A stretch of DNA of 64,000 nt from the NCBI GenBank assembly GCA_025055285.1, contig JANWXM010000011.1, forward strand, positions 1-64,000. Reading direction: 5' to 3'. The DNA comes from Saprospiraceae bacterium (GTDB taxonomy: Bacteria > Bacteroidota > Bacteroidia > Chitinophagales > Saprospiraceae). Below, piece after piece: positions 17,281 through 25,942 of the stretch; the first letter of the stretch is position 1; each line of letters begins with the position of its first letter. The translations under genes and the position numbers were made by a program. The notes under the pieces were generated by a model. It did no database searches. It saw only the letters and a list, made by a program, of their open reading frames with translations, and was not told the DNA's origin.

Positions 17281-18255
17281 TTATGACAAGGAGATGCTCG
17301 TAGGCATCTTGCCTAAAATGAGCGTATATTGCTGGAGCGCCTTTAGTATTTCGCCTGGGCGTACGAAGGCACGCTCTTTAAGAATGGCGCGTACCTCCTC
17401 AGGGTCTAACGCACTGATTCTGGCCGCATAATGCTCTGCTGCTTCAAAGCATTGAAGCAATCGGTCGAACAAGAACTGTACATCCTCTACCCACAACACA
17501 GTATCTTCAGGCAATACCTCCAAAAACGGCTTTTTATCTTCACGGGCGTGGGCCGATTTCCAGTTCGGCACGATTTGCACCCGTTCAATATTCTGGCGCG
17601 ATAGCTGAGTAAGCGGATCAAACGTGCGAATGCTATCCACCTGTATGTCTAGCAATTCAATGCGGTAGGGAAACTCGTTGCCAAAAGAAAACAGGTCTAA
17701 GATATTGCCCCTCAGACTGAATTGACCGGGCTCGAAGACGAAATCTGTGCGCACGAATCCATATTCTACGAGTGCCTCAAGGATGAACTCGAGGTCAAGT
17801 GTTTCGCCCTTCACAATCTCGAGCCGACTTCGCATCAACACCTCCGGTGCTATTACCTCTTCAAACAGTGCCTCTGGATAGGTCACGACAACCCAACCTC
17901 GACGATGAGGCATCGTGAGTCGGTTAATCACCTCCGAGCGCTGAAGCACCTGGGTGTTGTTTAAGTGCTCAAAAACAGCAGGGCGCCGGAAACTGTCGGG
18001 AAAGAAAGAAACATCTGTCTCTCCTAGAATCCCTTGTAGATCGTTGAGTAAGTATGCCGCTCCCTCCTTGTCATCGCATATGCATACCAATAGCCGCTGC
18101 GTTCGACGCACAAGAGCACCGATAACCAAAGCCTTTTGGGCGCCTATCAGGCCCGACACCTGCACACGAGCCCGAAATGCTCGGATTTTTTCACACAAAA
18201 GAACCAGCTGCGGGTGCTCGGTATACCGCTGCAGCAAATATCCCGCGTTGCTCAT
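17281..18255 (-). CDS. mfd: Free-standing N-terminal (UvrB-like, UvrA-binding) module of transcription-repair coupling factor Mfd
   Basis: 324 aa, against about 1100 for full-length Mfd. The sequence matches domains D1a-D2-D1b: 'FFPDSFRRP', 'VVVTYPEALFEEVI', 'LVEYGFVRTDFVFEPGQFS', 'LRGNILDLFSFGNEFPYRIE'. It ends with TAA where the RNA-polymerase-interaction and translocase domains should begin. The remainder is physically absent: the adjacent DNA is the glucosaminidase gene, whose stop is 5 bp away. D1-D2 of Mfd is the part that imitates UvrB and recruits UvrA; without the motor it cannot move RNA polymerase. It has a perfect -7 box one base from a leaderless start, so it is probably expressed. 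It may be a remnant, one half of a split Mfd, a UvrA-binding regulator, or an assembly join. Confidence 0.85.
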   Translation of the reverse strand: MSNAGYLLQRYTEHPQLVLLCEKIRAFRARVQVSGLIGAQKALVIGALVRRTQRLLVCICDDKEGAAYLLNDLQGILGETDVSFFPDSFRRPAVFEHLNNTQVLQRSEVINRLTMPHRRGWVVVTYPEALFEEVIAPEVLMRSRLEIVKGETLDLEFILEALVEYGFVRTDFVFEPGQFSLRGNILDLFSFGNEFPYRIELLDIQVDSIRTFDPLTQLSRQNIERVQIVPNWKSAHAREDKKPFLEVLPEDTVLWVEDVQFLFDRLLQCFEAAEHYAARISALDPEEVRAILKERAFVRPGEILKALQQYTLILGKMPTSISLS

Positions 18256-18259
18256 GAGG

Positions 18260-18267
18260 CAAAGGTA
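18260..18267 (-). promoter_or_regulatory. -7 box placing transcription start at the Mfd-module start codon
   Basis: TACCTTTG on the minus strand, four bases before ATG 18255. With the Bacteroidota box centred at -7, the transcript would begin one base before the ATG, giving a leaderless mRNA. Confidence 0.6.
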
Positions 18268-18477
18268 TCAACCCAGAACGACCTGCCCAGCAGTTAAAAG
18301 AAATCTAGAGCACAACAATGTTTTGCTTTAGCAGCACCTCTTTTCATCAAAATGTAAGCGCTTGCACTCCTGCTTGTCCATCTTGCGTTAGTATACGTCG
18401 TTCACTAAGATTCGCAAACAAACCTCCTCGTTCATCGGATTGTTTGACGAGCACGCAAATTGCTTCTTACTCAAATT

Positions 18478-19155
18478 ATGAAACAACTCTTAGCCGTTAT
18501 TTTCGTCTCTCACCTGTTCTGCCTGCCTACCGAGGGTCAGGTGCCGACTCGCCCTGCCGAAAAATCAGACCCAGAAGCACATAAACTTTTGGAGCGCGTG
18601 CGAAAACGCTACGAAAAATATAAAAGCTGGGAGGCTGAATTCTCGCTTACTCTCGAACTGCCTGAACGACCAAAAGAGGTGCAAAAGGGCACGATTGCTC
18701 AAGAAGGGCAGAAGTTTCGCCTCGACATGGATCAACAACTCCTTGTCAGCGATGGCAAGACCACCTGGGCCTATTTAAAAACAGAGAAAGAAATTCAAAT
18801 AACGAATGCCGCTCCTGAGGAAGGCGGTAATTTCCTAACCCCTCGCGAGTTGCTCAGCCGCTACGAGAGGGGAGACTATCTATATGCTATTACCGACAAA
18901 ACTCGCGAAAACGCTAAGACGCTCACCCACATTGAATTTAAGCCCGTCAGTCGGCGTTCAGAATACGCCAAACTCCGGGTTAGCATCGACGAAAACGCCC
19001 TACAAGTTGAGCGCATCATCGCCTTTGGGCGCGACGGAGCCCGCTTTACCTTCCAAGTAATCCGCTTTACGCCCAACAAGACGTTTAAAGGCCAGCATTT
19101 TCAGCTCAATCCCAAAGATTATCCCGGGGTGCGCGTGGAAGATCTGCGCAAATAG
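18478..19155 (+). CDS. lolA: LolA-like outer-membrane lipoprotein carrier protein
   Basis: 225 aa from ATG 18478, with a signal peptide ending near TEGQ (about residue 21). The mature part has the LolA pattern: an amphipathic start 'LLERVRKRYEKYKSWEAEFS', then beta strands including 'GQKFRLDMDQQLLVSDGKTTWAY' (interrupted here for length), 'NFLTPRELLSRYERG' and 'FKGQHFQLNP'. LolA is a periplasmic chaperone that ferries lipoproteins from the LolCDE complex to the outer membrane. The window holds several lipoproteins that would need it. An upstream ATG (18460) adds six residues before the signal peptide and is less likely. It leads toward a hypothetical gene and era. Confidence 0.85.
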   Translation: MKQLLAVIFVSHLFCLPTEGQVPTRPAEKSDPEAHKLLERVRKRYEKYKSWEAEFSLTLELPERPKEVQKGTIAQEGQKFRLDMDQQLLVSDGKTTWAYLKTEKEIQITNAAPEEGGNFLTPRELLSRYERGDYLYAITDKTRENAKTLTHIEFKPVSRRSEYAKLRVSIDENALQVERIIAFGRDGARFTFQVIRFTPNKTFKGQHFQLNPKDYPGVRVEDLRK

Positions 19156-19192
19156 GTGCCCGCCGAAGCTGCGCACAATTTTGGGCGGAGCT

Positions 19193-19200
19193 TATCTTTG
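19193..19200 (+). promoter_or_regulatory. Probable promoter (-7 box) of the hypothetical-era unit
   Basis: TATCTTTG matches TAnnTTTG exactly; the predicted leader is about 20 nt before ATG 19224. It could add a second start for the era unit apart from read-through from lolA. Confidence 0.55.
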
Positions 19201-19223
19201 CCCGTAAATAGCGCACACTTGTC

Positions 19224-19811
19224 ATGCACGACATCGAGCCTTACCACCGCTGGAGAGACTTGTACGTGGCTGCCGAAGATCGCCGCTCACCTTTTTACGG
19301 TCGTAAGTACAGCGAGCGATATTTCACCAATGTTCTTTATAACTTTTACCTACATCCTCAGTGGGATGCCTTCGGCTCGCCTACCTTGTATGCCAAGATT
19401 CTGTATGCCGATTACGATGAAGGATACGCACTCATCGAATTAATTGGGGAGTGGAACGATACGCTTCACAACGACATCATGTACCTAAAGCGCGAGATCG
19501 CTGACCCTCTACAACGCGAAGGCATTCATAAGTTCGTCTTTTTTTGTGAAAATGTCCTCAACTTTCACGCCAGCGATGAAGATTACTACGCTGAATGGGC
19601 TGAAGAAGTGCGAGAGGAGGGTGGTTGGGTCGCTCTCCTGAATACACGACGCCACGTAGAGGAAGAACTCATCGGAGCTCATCTGGATAATTACATATAC
19701 TTTGGAGAGGCCTACAACGCCATCCCCTGGCGAACTCAAAAGCCCGAAAGCGTGTACGAGACCGTTGGTGCCCTCATCAACCGAACAACGCGTCGGCTCG
19801 GCGGATGGTAG
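19224..19811 (+). CDS. Conserved hypothetical protein upstream of era
   Basis: 195 aa, soluble, acidic and aromatic ('YHRWRDLYVAAEDRRSPF', 'FYLHPQWDAFGSPTLYAKIL', 'FFCENVLNFHASDEDYYAEW'). No signal peptide, membrane segment or nucleotide-binding motif is visible. I believe it belongs to a family conserved in Bacteroidota, but its function is unknown. It ends 19 bp before era and is probably co-transcribed, which hints at a housekeeping role without proving it. Confidence 0.75.
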   Translation: MHDIEPYHRWRDLYVAAEDRRSPFYGRKYSERYFTNVLYNFYLHPQWDAFGSPTLYAKILYADYDEGYALIELIGEWNDTLHNDIMYLKREIADPLQREGIHKFVFFCENVLNFHASDEDYYAEWAEEVREEGGWVALLNTRRHVEEELIGAHLDNYIYFGEAYNAIPWRTQKPESVYETVGALINRTTRRLGGW

Positions 19812-19830
19812 GGACAATGAAACTTTCTAC

Positions 19831-20748
19831 ATGGACGACAAGACGGTGACCGCTCCCTTTCGCTCTGGTTTTGTCAACATCGTAGGACATCCTAACGTAG
19901 GGAAGTCCACGTTGATCAATGCATTGATAGGTGAGCGCATGAGTATTATCACGCCCAAACCCCAAACCACTCGCCATCGCATTATCGGTATCCTCAATGG
20001 CGAGCACTATCAAATCGTCTTTTCCGATACCCCCGGTTACATTCAGGCTCCCGCGTATGCTATGCACCGTATTATGAATCGGTACGTAGAAAGCACGTTA
20101 GAGGATGCCGACCTCTTTCTTTTCGTCGTAGACCCTACAGAGCCGCTTTCCGACTCAGACTTGTTCATCCCGCTGTTGAGCAAAGCAGAAGCGCCCATAC
20201 TGTTGGTTGTCAATAAAAGTGACCTAGTCCAACGCCCTCGCATAGAGGAAGTGAGCTTGTGGTGGTCTAGACGCCTCAACATAGCCGAACACCTCGCCAT
20301 CTCCGCCCTAAAGGGCGATAATCTTTCCTTGTTGCTCGAGCGCATCCTGAATTACCTACCAGAGGGCCCGGCATACTACCCGCCCGACCAATTAAGCGAC
20401 CGACCCGAGCGCTTCTTCGCCAGCGAAATTATTCGGGAAAAAATTTTCCTCCTCTACGAAGAAGAAATACCCTACTCCTGTGAAGTAAGCATCGAATCTT
20501 TTCAGGAGACCACTACAAAGGACGGTCTTCCTCTAGCGCGCATTCACGCCGTCATTTACGTACTTCGGGAATCGCAAAAACCCATCCTCCTTGGAAAAGA
20601 AGGGAGTGCCATCAAAAAGTTGGGCACTCTTGCTCGAGAAGAACTAGAGCGCTTCCTGCAGTGTAAGGTCTTTCTGCAATTAACGGTCAAAGTCCGAGAA
20701 AACTGGCGTGACAATGAAGTGCAACTCAAACAATTTGGCTATGAATAA
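19831..20748 (+). CDS. era: GTPase Era, ribosome assembly factor
   Basis: 305 aa from ATG 19831. The GTPase domain shows G1 'GHPNVGKST', the 'PQTTRHRI' switch region, G3 'DTPG' and G4 'VNKSD'. A KH RNA-binding domain at the C-terminus includes 'LLGKEGSAIKKLGTLAR'. Era binds the 3' end of 16S rRNA and helps 30S subunit maturation. The frame is open for 43 codons upstream, but they overlap the previous gene and do not resemble Era. Downstream is a hairpin at 20754-20785. Confidence 0.96.
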   Translation: MDDKTVTAPFRSGFVNIVGHPNVGKSTLINALIGERMSIITPKPQTTRHRIIGILNGEHYQIVFSDTPGYIQAPAYAMHRIMNRYVESTLEDADLFLFVVDPTEPLSDSDLFIPLLSKAEAPILLVVNKSDLVQRPRIEEVSLWWSRRLNIAEHLAISALKGDNLSLLLERILNYLPEGPAYYPPDQLSDRPERFFASEIIREKIFLLYEEEIPYSCEVSIESFQETTTKDGLPLARIHAVIYVLRESQKPILLGKEGSAIKKLGTLAREELERFLQCKVFLQLTVKVRENWRDNEVQLKQFGYE

Positions 20749-20753
20749 AAAAA

Positions 20754-20785
20754 GACGGCAGGACGCATTCGAACATCCTACCGTC
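20754..20785. terminator. Hairpin at the 3' end of era
   Basis: GACGGCAGGACG and CATCCTACCGTC form a 12-bp stem with two mismatches around an 8-base loop, starting 6 bp after the era stop. On the plus strand no T run follows. On the minus strand it is followed by TTTTTTTATT. It may protect the era mRNA end or act as a terminator for leftward transcription. Confidence 0.4.
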
Positions 20786-21407
20786 AGAAATATAACCCCA
20801 AAAAACCTGGCTCAAAGGTAAAGTCTTTTAGCAAAGTCCTCCTGTCCTTTTTAGTAGAAAAAAATCTGCTCGCGTCTCTTTCGTGCGCAACCCATATTCT
20901 CGTTTCGCAGAGGAGGACGCATTTTCGAACTGAATTGACCTGAGCGCTTCAGAGTATTAGAAAGGCGCAACGAAGGCATCACTTTAGCTTAACGATGGAC
21001 TCTAGCGCCAGTGCATAAGCCTCAAACTTGCTAAGGAGCCAAAGCAGCCAAAACCGTTATCCTGCAGATATTCAGTTGCCGCACGACCAACTAAAGCCGC
21101 AGCTTAAAAACTGACCTCGCGCAGAAGAGGCAGAGAGTGCTCAGTTCGCAACAATTGAGCAGTGCACCTTTGAAAAGGAAGACAACGTATGCTGGTCTAA
21201 GGCGTTCTGAGTATTTCTTTTTGGTCGGAAGAAGGGAAGAAGAAGTGAGATAATCACAACTGCACCGGTCGTTGTGACTAATACAAAAAAGGCAGATCGG
21301 CCTTGCAAAGAGAAGGTCTATCATTGGAGGTGCCTTAGACCATTTCAAGGCAATTCGCCAGGAGAGATGCTCAGCCAGCCCATTCCAAAGCTTTTAAGGC
21401 GATTACA
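20786..21407. other. 0.62-kb spacer without recognisable genes
   Basis: No convincing open frame and no known RNA gene. A small hairpin with TGCTCA/TGAGCA arms lies near 21138-21161. The right end carries the promoter of the GH3 gene. Confidence 0.5.
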
Positions 21408-21415
21408 TACCTTCG
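21408..21415 (+). promoter_or_regulatory. Possible promoter (-7 box variant) of the GH3 gene
   Basis: TACCTTCG differs from TAnnTTTG at one base. The same variant occurs upstream of coaX and the DUF58 gene. Leader of about 33 nt before ATG 21452. Confidence 0.45.
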
Positions 21416-21451
21416 CCGGAGAAAAAAGAGGGCGATCAATTGATTTAACTC

Positions 21452-22984
21452 ATGAAAAGATGGCTAAATGCTGGTATCAAGTACTACCTGCGATGGCGGA
21501 TGCGGCGCGTGGAACAGTTCATGCGCGACCCAGAGCCAGCTCAGTGGCGTTGGTTTTGCCGCCTAATTACAAGTGCGCGCTATACTGAATTTGGTCGGCG
21601 CCACGGACTTGCTCGCGTGCGTACGGTCGATTCCTTTCGCGCCCACGTCCCTGTTCACGATTACGAGGCGCTCAAGGGAGACATTGCACGCATGATGCGC
21701 GGCGAGCGCGATGTACTTTGGCCTGGAGAGGTTTGTTGGTTTAGCAAAAGCAGCGGCACTACTAGTGACCGAAGCAAATTTATTCCCATTCCTCGGAGCA
21801 ACCTTATTCAAGGCCACTTGGCAGGAATTTACGATTCTTTGGCGCTTTTATACGCCAACTGCCCCCATCTAGAGGCATTCGTCTATCGGAATCTATACAT
21901 GCCGGGCAGTTTTAGCCCACTGCCGGAGTATCCAAAGTGCCGCGTAGGCGATGTGAGTGCCATATTGGCCTACCACGCTCCTATCATCGCAAATGCCTTC
22001 CAAATTCCAGACTTAAAGACTGCCTTAATGCCCGACTTTGAGCAGAAGATCGAGCGAACTGCAGAAATCGCCTCTCAGTGTCGCGACATCGTTACGTTCA
22101 ACGGCGTGCCTACCTGGTTGCTCGTTCTCTTCCGTCGAGTCTTAGAGAAAACCAAAAAGTCGAACCTCCTCGAAGTCTGGCCGCGCTTGCAAGCCTATAT
22201 GCACGGAGGTGTAGGTTTTGAACCCTATCGCCAAACTTTCCAACAACTCATACCTAGCGAATCCTTTGTCTATCAGGAAATTTACAACGCCTCTGAAGGA
22301 TATTTTGGCGCTCAATGCGATTTGCGACGCAACGAAATGTTGCTCCTGCTCGACAATGGCGTATTTTACGAATTCATTCCCATGTCAGAATGGGATAAAG
22401 ACCAGCCTCGAACAGTACTGCTTCAAGAGGTAGAGTTAGGCAAAGATTACGCTATTGTCATTACCTCAAACAATGGTCTGTGGCGCTATGTGCCTGGCGA
22501 TACGGTAGTGTTTACTTCTAAATATCCCTTCTGTTTCCAGATTTCGGGCCGTACTAAGCAATACATCAACGCTTTTGGAGAGGAGGTGATGGTAAGCGAC
22601 ACCGATAAGGCGATTGCTGAAGCTTGTCGTCAGACAGGAGCTTTGGTGGCTGAATACACCGCTGCTCCGGTGTTTTTTGCCAATGAACGCAGCCGAGGCG
22701 GACACGAGTGGGTTATCGAGTTCGAAAAAGCACCGCCCGACTTGATGCAATTCAACCGGCTGCTCGATGAGTCGCTGCAGCGCATCAACTCCGACTATGA
22801 AGCAAAGCGATATAGAAACCTTGCCTTAGAATGCTTGCGCCTCCACCCCGTCCCACGCGGTACCTTCTTGCGGTGGATGAAGGCACGAGGCAAATTCGGC
22901 AGTCAGAATAAGGTGCCTCGCCTTGCCAACCACCGCCAGTACGTAGAAGAACTGCTTCAATATGCCGCGAAACAAGAGGCCTAA
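21452..22984 (+). CDS. GH3-family acyl-acid amido synthetase-like protein
   Basis: 510 aa, cytoplasmic, full length for the GH3 family of the adenylate-forming superfamily. Visible hallmarks are the phosphate-binding loop 'SKSSGTTSDRSKFIP' (about residues 98-112), 'EIYNASEGYFGAQ' (about 272-284), which binds the adenylate, 'LWRYVPGDTVVFT' and the hinge 'YINAFGEEVMVSD'. GH3 enzymes activate an acid with ATP and join it to an amino acid. In plants the acids are auxin and jasmonate; the bacterial substrates are not known. It stands alone in its transcript. The role in this organism is unassigned. Confidence 0.9.
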   Translation: MKRWLNAGIKYYLRWRMRRVEQFMRDPEPAQWRWFCRLITSARYTEFGRRHGLARVRTVDSFRAHVPVHDYEALKGDIARMMRGERDVLWPGEVCWFSKSSGTTSDRSKFIPIPRSNLIQGHLAGIYDSLALLYANCPHLEAFVYRNLYMPGSFSPLPEYPKCRVGDVSAILAYHAPIIANAFQIPDLKTALMPDFEQKIERTAEIASQCRDIVTFNGVPTWLLVLFRRVLEKTKKSNLLEVWPRLQAYMHGGVGFEPYRQTFQQLIPSESFVYQEIYNASEGYFGAQCDLRRNEMLLLLDNGVFYEFIPMSEWDKDQPRTVLLQEVELGKDYAIVITSNNGLWRYVPGDTVVFTSKYPFCFQISGRTKQYINAFGEEVMVSDTDKAIAEACRQTGALVAEYTAAPVFFANERSRGGHEWVIEFEKAPPDLMQFNRLLDESLQRINSDYEAKRYRNLALECLRLHPVPRGTFLRWMKARGKFGSQNKVPRLANHRQYVEELLQYAAKQEA

Positions 22985-23052
22985 ACCCGAGAGCAGTAAC
23001 TTTTTAAAGCGGCCAATTCCAATTAGGCAGAGGCGCTCTCGTGTAGAGCGCG

Positions 23053-23060
23053 TACCTTTG
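23053..23060 (+). promoter_or_regulatory. Probable promoter (-7 box) of the lipoprotein gene
   Basis: TACCTTTG is an exact consensus match 28 bases before ATG 23088, giving a leader of about 24 nt. Confidence 0.6.
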
Positions 23061-23087
23061 CGTTGGACAATTTAAAGATAAAAACAC

Positions 23088-23948
23088 ATGACGAACATGA
23101 CTGGCCTAATCCAACGTATTTCCACAATTCTACTCTGTTTAATACTGCTGGCTGCGTGCAACCGAATCGATACGGCTTTTGTAGAGGCAATCCAGGCAGG
23201 TATAAGCAAAGCCGGAGAAAACCGAGAAGCATTCGAGACTCACGTTAAAAAAGCCCGCGAACTCTTTGAGAAAATAGAAAAAGCGCCTCAAGGCCTGAAA
23301 AATAACCCTCAATTCGGTTACGCAGATCTCTACGGGCGCGTTATCCAACTACATGATGCCTGCAATTCTATGATTGTCAACCAGGAAAAAATGGTAAGCA
23401 CCGTAGAGGGCATCTTGACTGACTATACGGAGGGTAAAATGAAGAAAGAAGAAGCCCTGCCGCAAGTAGACTTGCTACTGAAAAACTTCGAAGGATATCA
23501 CTTCCGGGTGAGGCAGATGGAGAATTTCTTGAAGGAGGCGGAAAAAACTTACGATGAGATGCTAGCCCGTTGGGAGGCACTACCTGAAGCAGAGAAAATA
23601 GCCTCGGCGAAAATGCCAGCGCCAAAGTTGCCTGATGCCTCCAACCTTCGCGGAGGAAGTACGCTCCTCTCTACAGGTACCGCGCCGTCGCCTGCTAGTT
23701 CGCAACCAGTTTCTCCAGGCGTTTTGGCGCCTTCGGGTTCTGCGTCGCAGAGCAATGTTCCGACGAGCCTCGGCACGAGCGCTCCAGGTTCAACGCCACC
23801 TCAGGGAGGTGCCACGTCTCCTGCCTCTCAGCAGCAGCAAACCGGCAAACTGGCACCTACTCCTCAACAACAGCAAACCGGTACTTTAGTGCCCACCCCT
23901 CAACAGCAACAAACGGGTACGCTTGTACCACCTAAACGCGAACAGTAA
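23088..23948 (+). CDS. Lipoprotein with helical domain and repetitive Gln/Thr/Pro tail
   Basis: 286 aa. Lipobox LLAAC with Cys24. Residues about 28-170 form a mostly alpha-helical, coiled-coil-like domain ('ETHVKKARELFEKIEKAP', 'ALPQVDLLLKNFEGYHF'). Residues about 175-245 are a low-complexity Ser/Pro/Thr/Gly/Ala linker. The tail carries three copies of a 12-residue unit QQQQTGTLVPTP. It is probably tethered to the outer membrane with an extended arm. The family and function are not recognised. An alternative ATG three codons downstream would give the same mature protein. Confidence 0.75.
   Translation: MTNMTGLIQRISTILLCLILLAACNRIDTAFVEAIQAGISKAGENREAFETHVKKARELFEKIEKAPQGLKNNPQFGYADLYGRVIQLHDACNSMIVNQEKMVSTVEGILTDYTEGKMKKEEALPQVDLLLKNFEGYHFRVRQMENFLKEAEKTYDEMLARWEALPEAEKIASAKMPAPKLPDASNLRGGSTLLSTGTAPSPASSQPVSPGVLAPSGSASQSNVPTSLGTSAPGSTPPQGGATSPASQQQQTGKLAPTPQQQQTGTLVPTPQQQQTGTLVPPKREQ
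23829..23933 (+). repeat. Three tandem 36-bp repeats inside the lipoprotein gene
   Basis: Units at 23829-23864, 23865-23900 and 23901-23933 encode QQQQTG(K/T)L(A/V)P(T)P. The codons differ between units (CAG/CAA mixed), so the repeat is kept at protein level rather than being a fresh slippage product. Confidence 0.85.
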
Positions 23949-24599
23949 GGCAAGTATTCTTACAAAATCTAAATAAGCGCGCTTTGCATCGCTAAGCAGG
24001 CATGTACATAACTGAGCAATGCAAAGGAAGGTCGGCCTTTCCTGTCATCTAACCTTCCAGACATTCAACAAGAAGATAGGATGATTGCGCGTGTTTGCAC
24101 AGCTGCAAGTCATCGCGCGCAATCCAAATTGTAGCATATTCTAGCTATAGCTGATTTGCTGCTGATGCTCTCGTCGCCCATCTTTAGCGTTCGGAGAATT
24201 TTGGGCGATTTTTGATTCTTGAACGCCTTTCATCCGCACTCGAGGCGGGAGATGAAACCTACCTAAGTCGCTGGACCCTCTTTGAGAGTTGGGATTGCAC
24301 ACCTGACTAAGGAACGAAGAGGCGACACTGATCCTCTTTTAACTGGCATTGCCGGTACTAAGCTTTTGAAGCTATGCTGAAGAGCAAGCTTACACGTCCT
24401 CTCGAGCGTCTATTCGAGCAAGGATTGCCCGATTGTTATAGCTGACTTCGCGCCCAATACCTACGTTGTTCTTAGAAATAGTGACTCACGAAGATAATTT
24501 CTAAATTTCCCGCATTGCCTCAACAAAAAATATTGATTCTGTCGTGGATAGAGCCAATACCTCGTACGCCCGCGCATAATTAATCCTCACTTTAAAGTT
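23949..24599. other. 0.65-kb spacer with a strong two-level hairpin
   Basis: No convincing gene. At 24083-24124 a perfect 9-bp GATTGCGCG/CGCGCAATC stem encloses a second hairpin TTGCA-CAGC-TGCAA (24095-24108). It has no T run on the plus strand. The remainder shows nothing recognisable. Confidence 0.5.
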
Positions 24600-24607
24600 T
24601 ACCTTCG
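24600..24607 (+). promoter_or_regulatory. Possible -7 box of the DUF58 gene
   Basis: TACCTTCG, the one-mismatch variant also seen before coaX and the GH3 gene. The implied start at about 24611 leaves a leader of only about five bases before ATG 24616. Confidence 0.45.
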
Positions 24608-24615
24608 CAGGGACC

Positions 24616-25938
24616 ATGCGCTCTCTATTTCTGACTGACCGTTTTTTCTGGCTCTTTGGAAGCATTGCTGTTGCTTTTGCCCTTTCGTACGCCTTTGAGG
24701 GACTGTTTCGATGGGCCCAGTTGGCTTTTGTTTTAGCGTTGGCCTTAACAGGAGTCGATGCTCTAGTCCTATACGGCAGGCACCAGTATTTGACCTGTCG
24801 GCGTCAAATGGCGTCGGTCTTTTCTTTAGGCGACCCAAATCCGGTTGCTATAGAAGTGGAAAATCGAAGCAACTTTCGCTTAAAGATTGCCGCCGTGGAC
24901 GAGTTGCCCGTTCAACTGCAGGCGCGCGATTTCTCCTTGTCCGCTGTTATACCGCCAGGAGAGGGCCTCAAGCTCTGCTACCAGGTTCGCCCGCTCACGC
25001 GCGGCGCTTATGCCTTTGGCGATATTCACCTGTTTGCTAGCTCCGCTGTCGGGTTGCTCGAACGGCGCTTCACTTTTGAAAGCTCATGCGAAGTGGCGGT
25101 CTATCCCTCTGTCTTTCAGATGCGTCGTTACGAACTCACGGCCTTACGTGGTACAGCTGCTGATAAGGGCATTAAGCGAGTACGACGCTTAGGCCACGGC
25201 TATGAATTCGAGCAGATCAAAAACTACGTCGAGGGAGATGATTACCGCAGCATCAACTGGAAGGCCTCTGGGCGTCGAGGAACCCTCATGGTCAATCAGT
25301 ACGAAGACGAGCGCAGTCAGCAGCTCTTCTGTATCTTAGACAAGAGTCGCACCATGAACATGCCCTTTGGAGGGATGAGCCTGCTAGACTACGCTATTAA
25401 TACTGCGTTGATTATTAGTAATATTGCGCTAAAAAAACAAGATCGCGTCGGCCTACTTTCTTTTTCAGATGTTTTAGGGTCGGCAATACCAGCAGAGCGA
25501 GGCATACGTCAGTTGCGTGTGCTGCTGAAAGCCCTCTATCGAGAGCAGGAGCGCTCAAGCGAGGCCAACTATGAACTTCTTTATCAGGCGGTTCGCCGTC
25601 TTATTCCACGTCGCGCCCTCTTGCTGTTGTTTACTAATTTTGAGAGCCGTTACGCTTTGGAGCGGGCTTTGCCCGTATTGCGAAACCTAAATCGAATGCA
25701 CCTGCTTGTAGTCACTTTTTTCGAAAATGCTGAAGTACGCACCATTGCCGAAACTCTTCCTACCGATATGCTTGGCCTTTTTCGGCAAAGTGTCGCGCGC
25801 CAATTCTTGGAAGAAAAGGAAGAAATAAAAAATTCCCTTGCCCAGCACGGCATCCAAGTTGTCCTAACCAAGCCCGAAGCCCTCTCCGTCAATACCATTA
25901 ACAAATACCTAGAACTCAAAGCTCGCGGCCTGATCTGA
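24616..25938 (+). CDS. DUF58 domain membrane protein
   Basis: 440 aa. Two N-terminal membrane segments (about residues 10-27 and 33-51), a beta-rich exported-type region (about 60-170), then the DUF58 core 'EGDDYRSINWKASGRRG' (about 207-223), followed by a von Willebrand A-like fold with 'CILDKSRTM' as a partial metal-site motif. DUF58 proteins usually sit beside a MoxR ATPase and VWA-protein genes in chaperone-like clusters such as the Bacteroidetes BatABD loci. Here no MoxR or Bat genes are adjacent, so the link is only by family. Function is unproven. Confidence 0.88.
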   Translation: MRSLFLTDRFFWLFGSIAVAFALSYAFEGLFRWAQLAFVLALALTGVDALVLYGRHQYLTCRRQMASVFSLGDPNPVAIEVENRSNFRLKIAAVDELPVQLQARDFSLSAVIPPGEGLKLCYQVRPLTRGAYAFGDIHLFASSAVGLLERRFTFESSCEVAVYPSVFQMRRYELTALRGTAADKGIKRVRRLGHGYEFEQIKNYVEGDDYRSINWKASGRRGTLMVNQYEDERSQQLFCILDKSRTMNMPFGGMSLLDYAINTALIISNIALKKQDRVGLLSFSDVLGSAIPAERGIRQLRVLLKALYREQERSSEANYELLYQAVRRLIPRRALLLLFTNFESRYALERALPVLRNLNRMHLLVVTFFENAEVRTIAETLPTDMLGLFRQSVARQFLEEKEEIKNSLAQHGIQVVLTKPEALSVNTINKYLELKARGLI

Positions 25939-25942
25939 ACAA

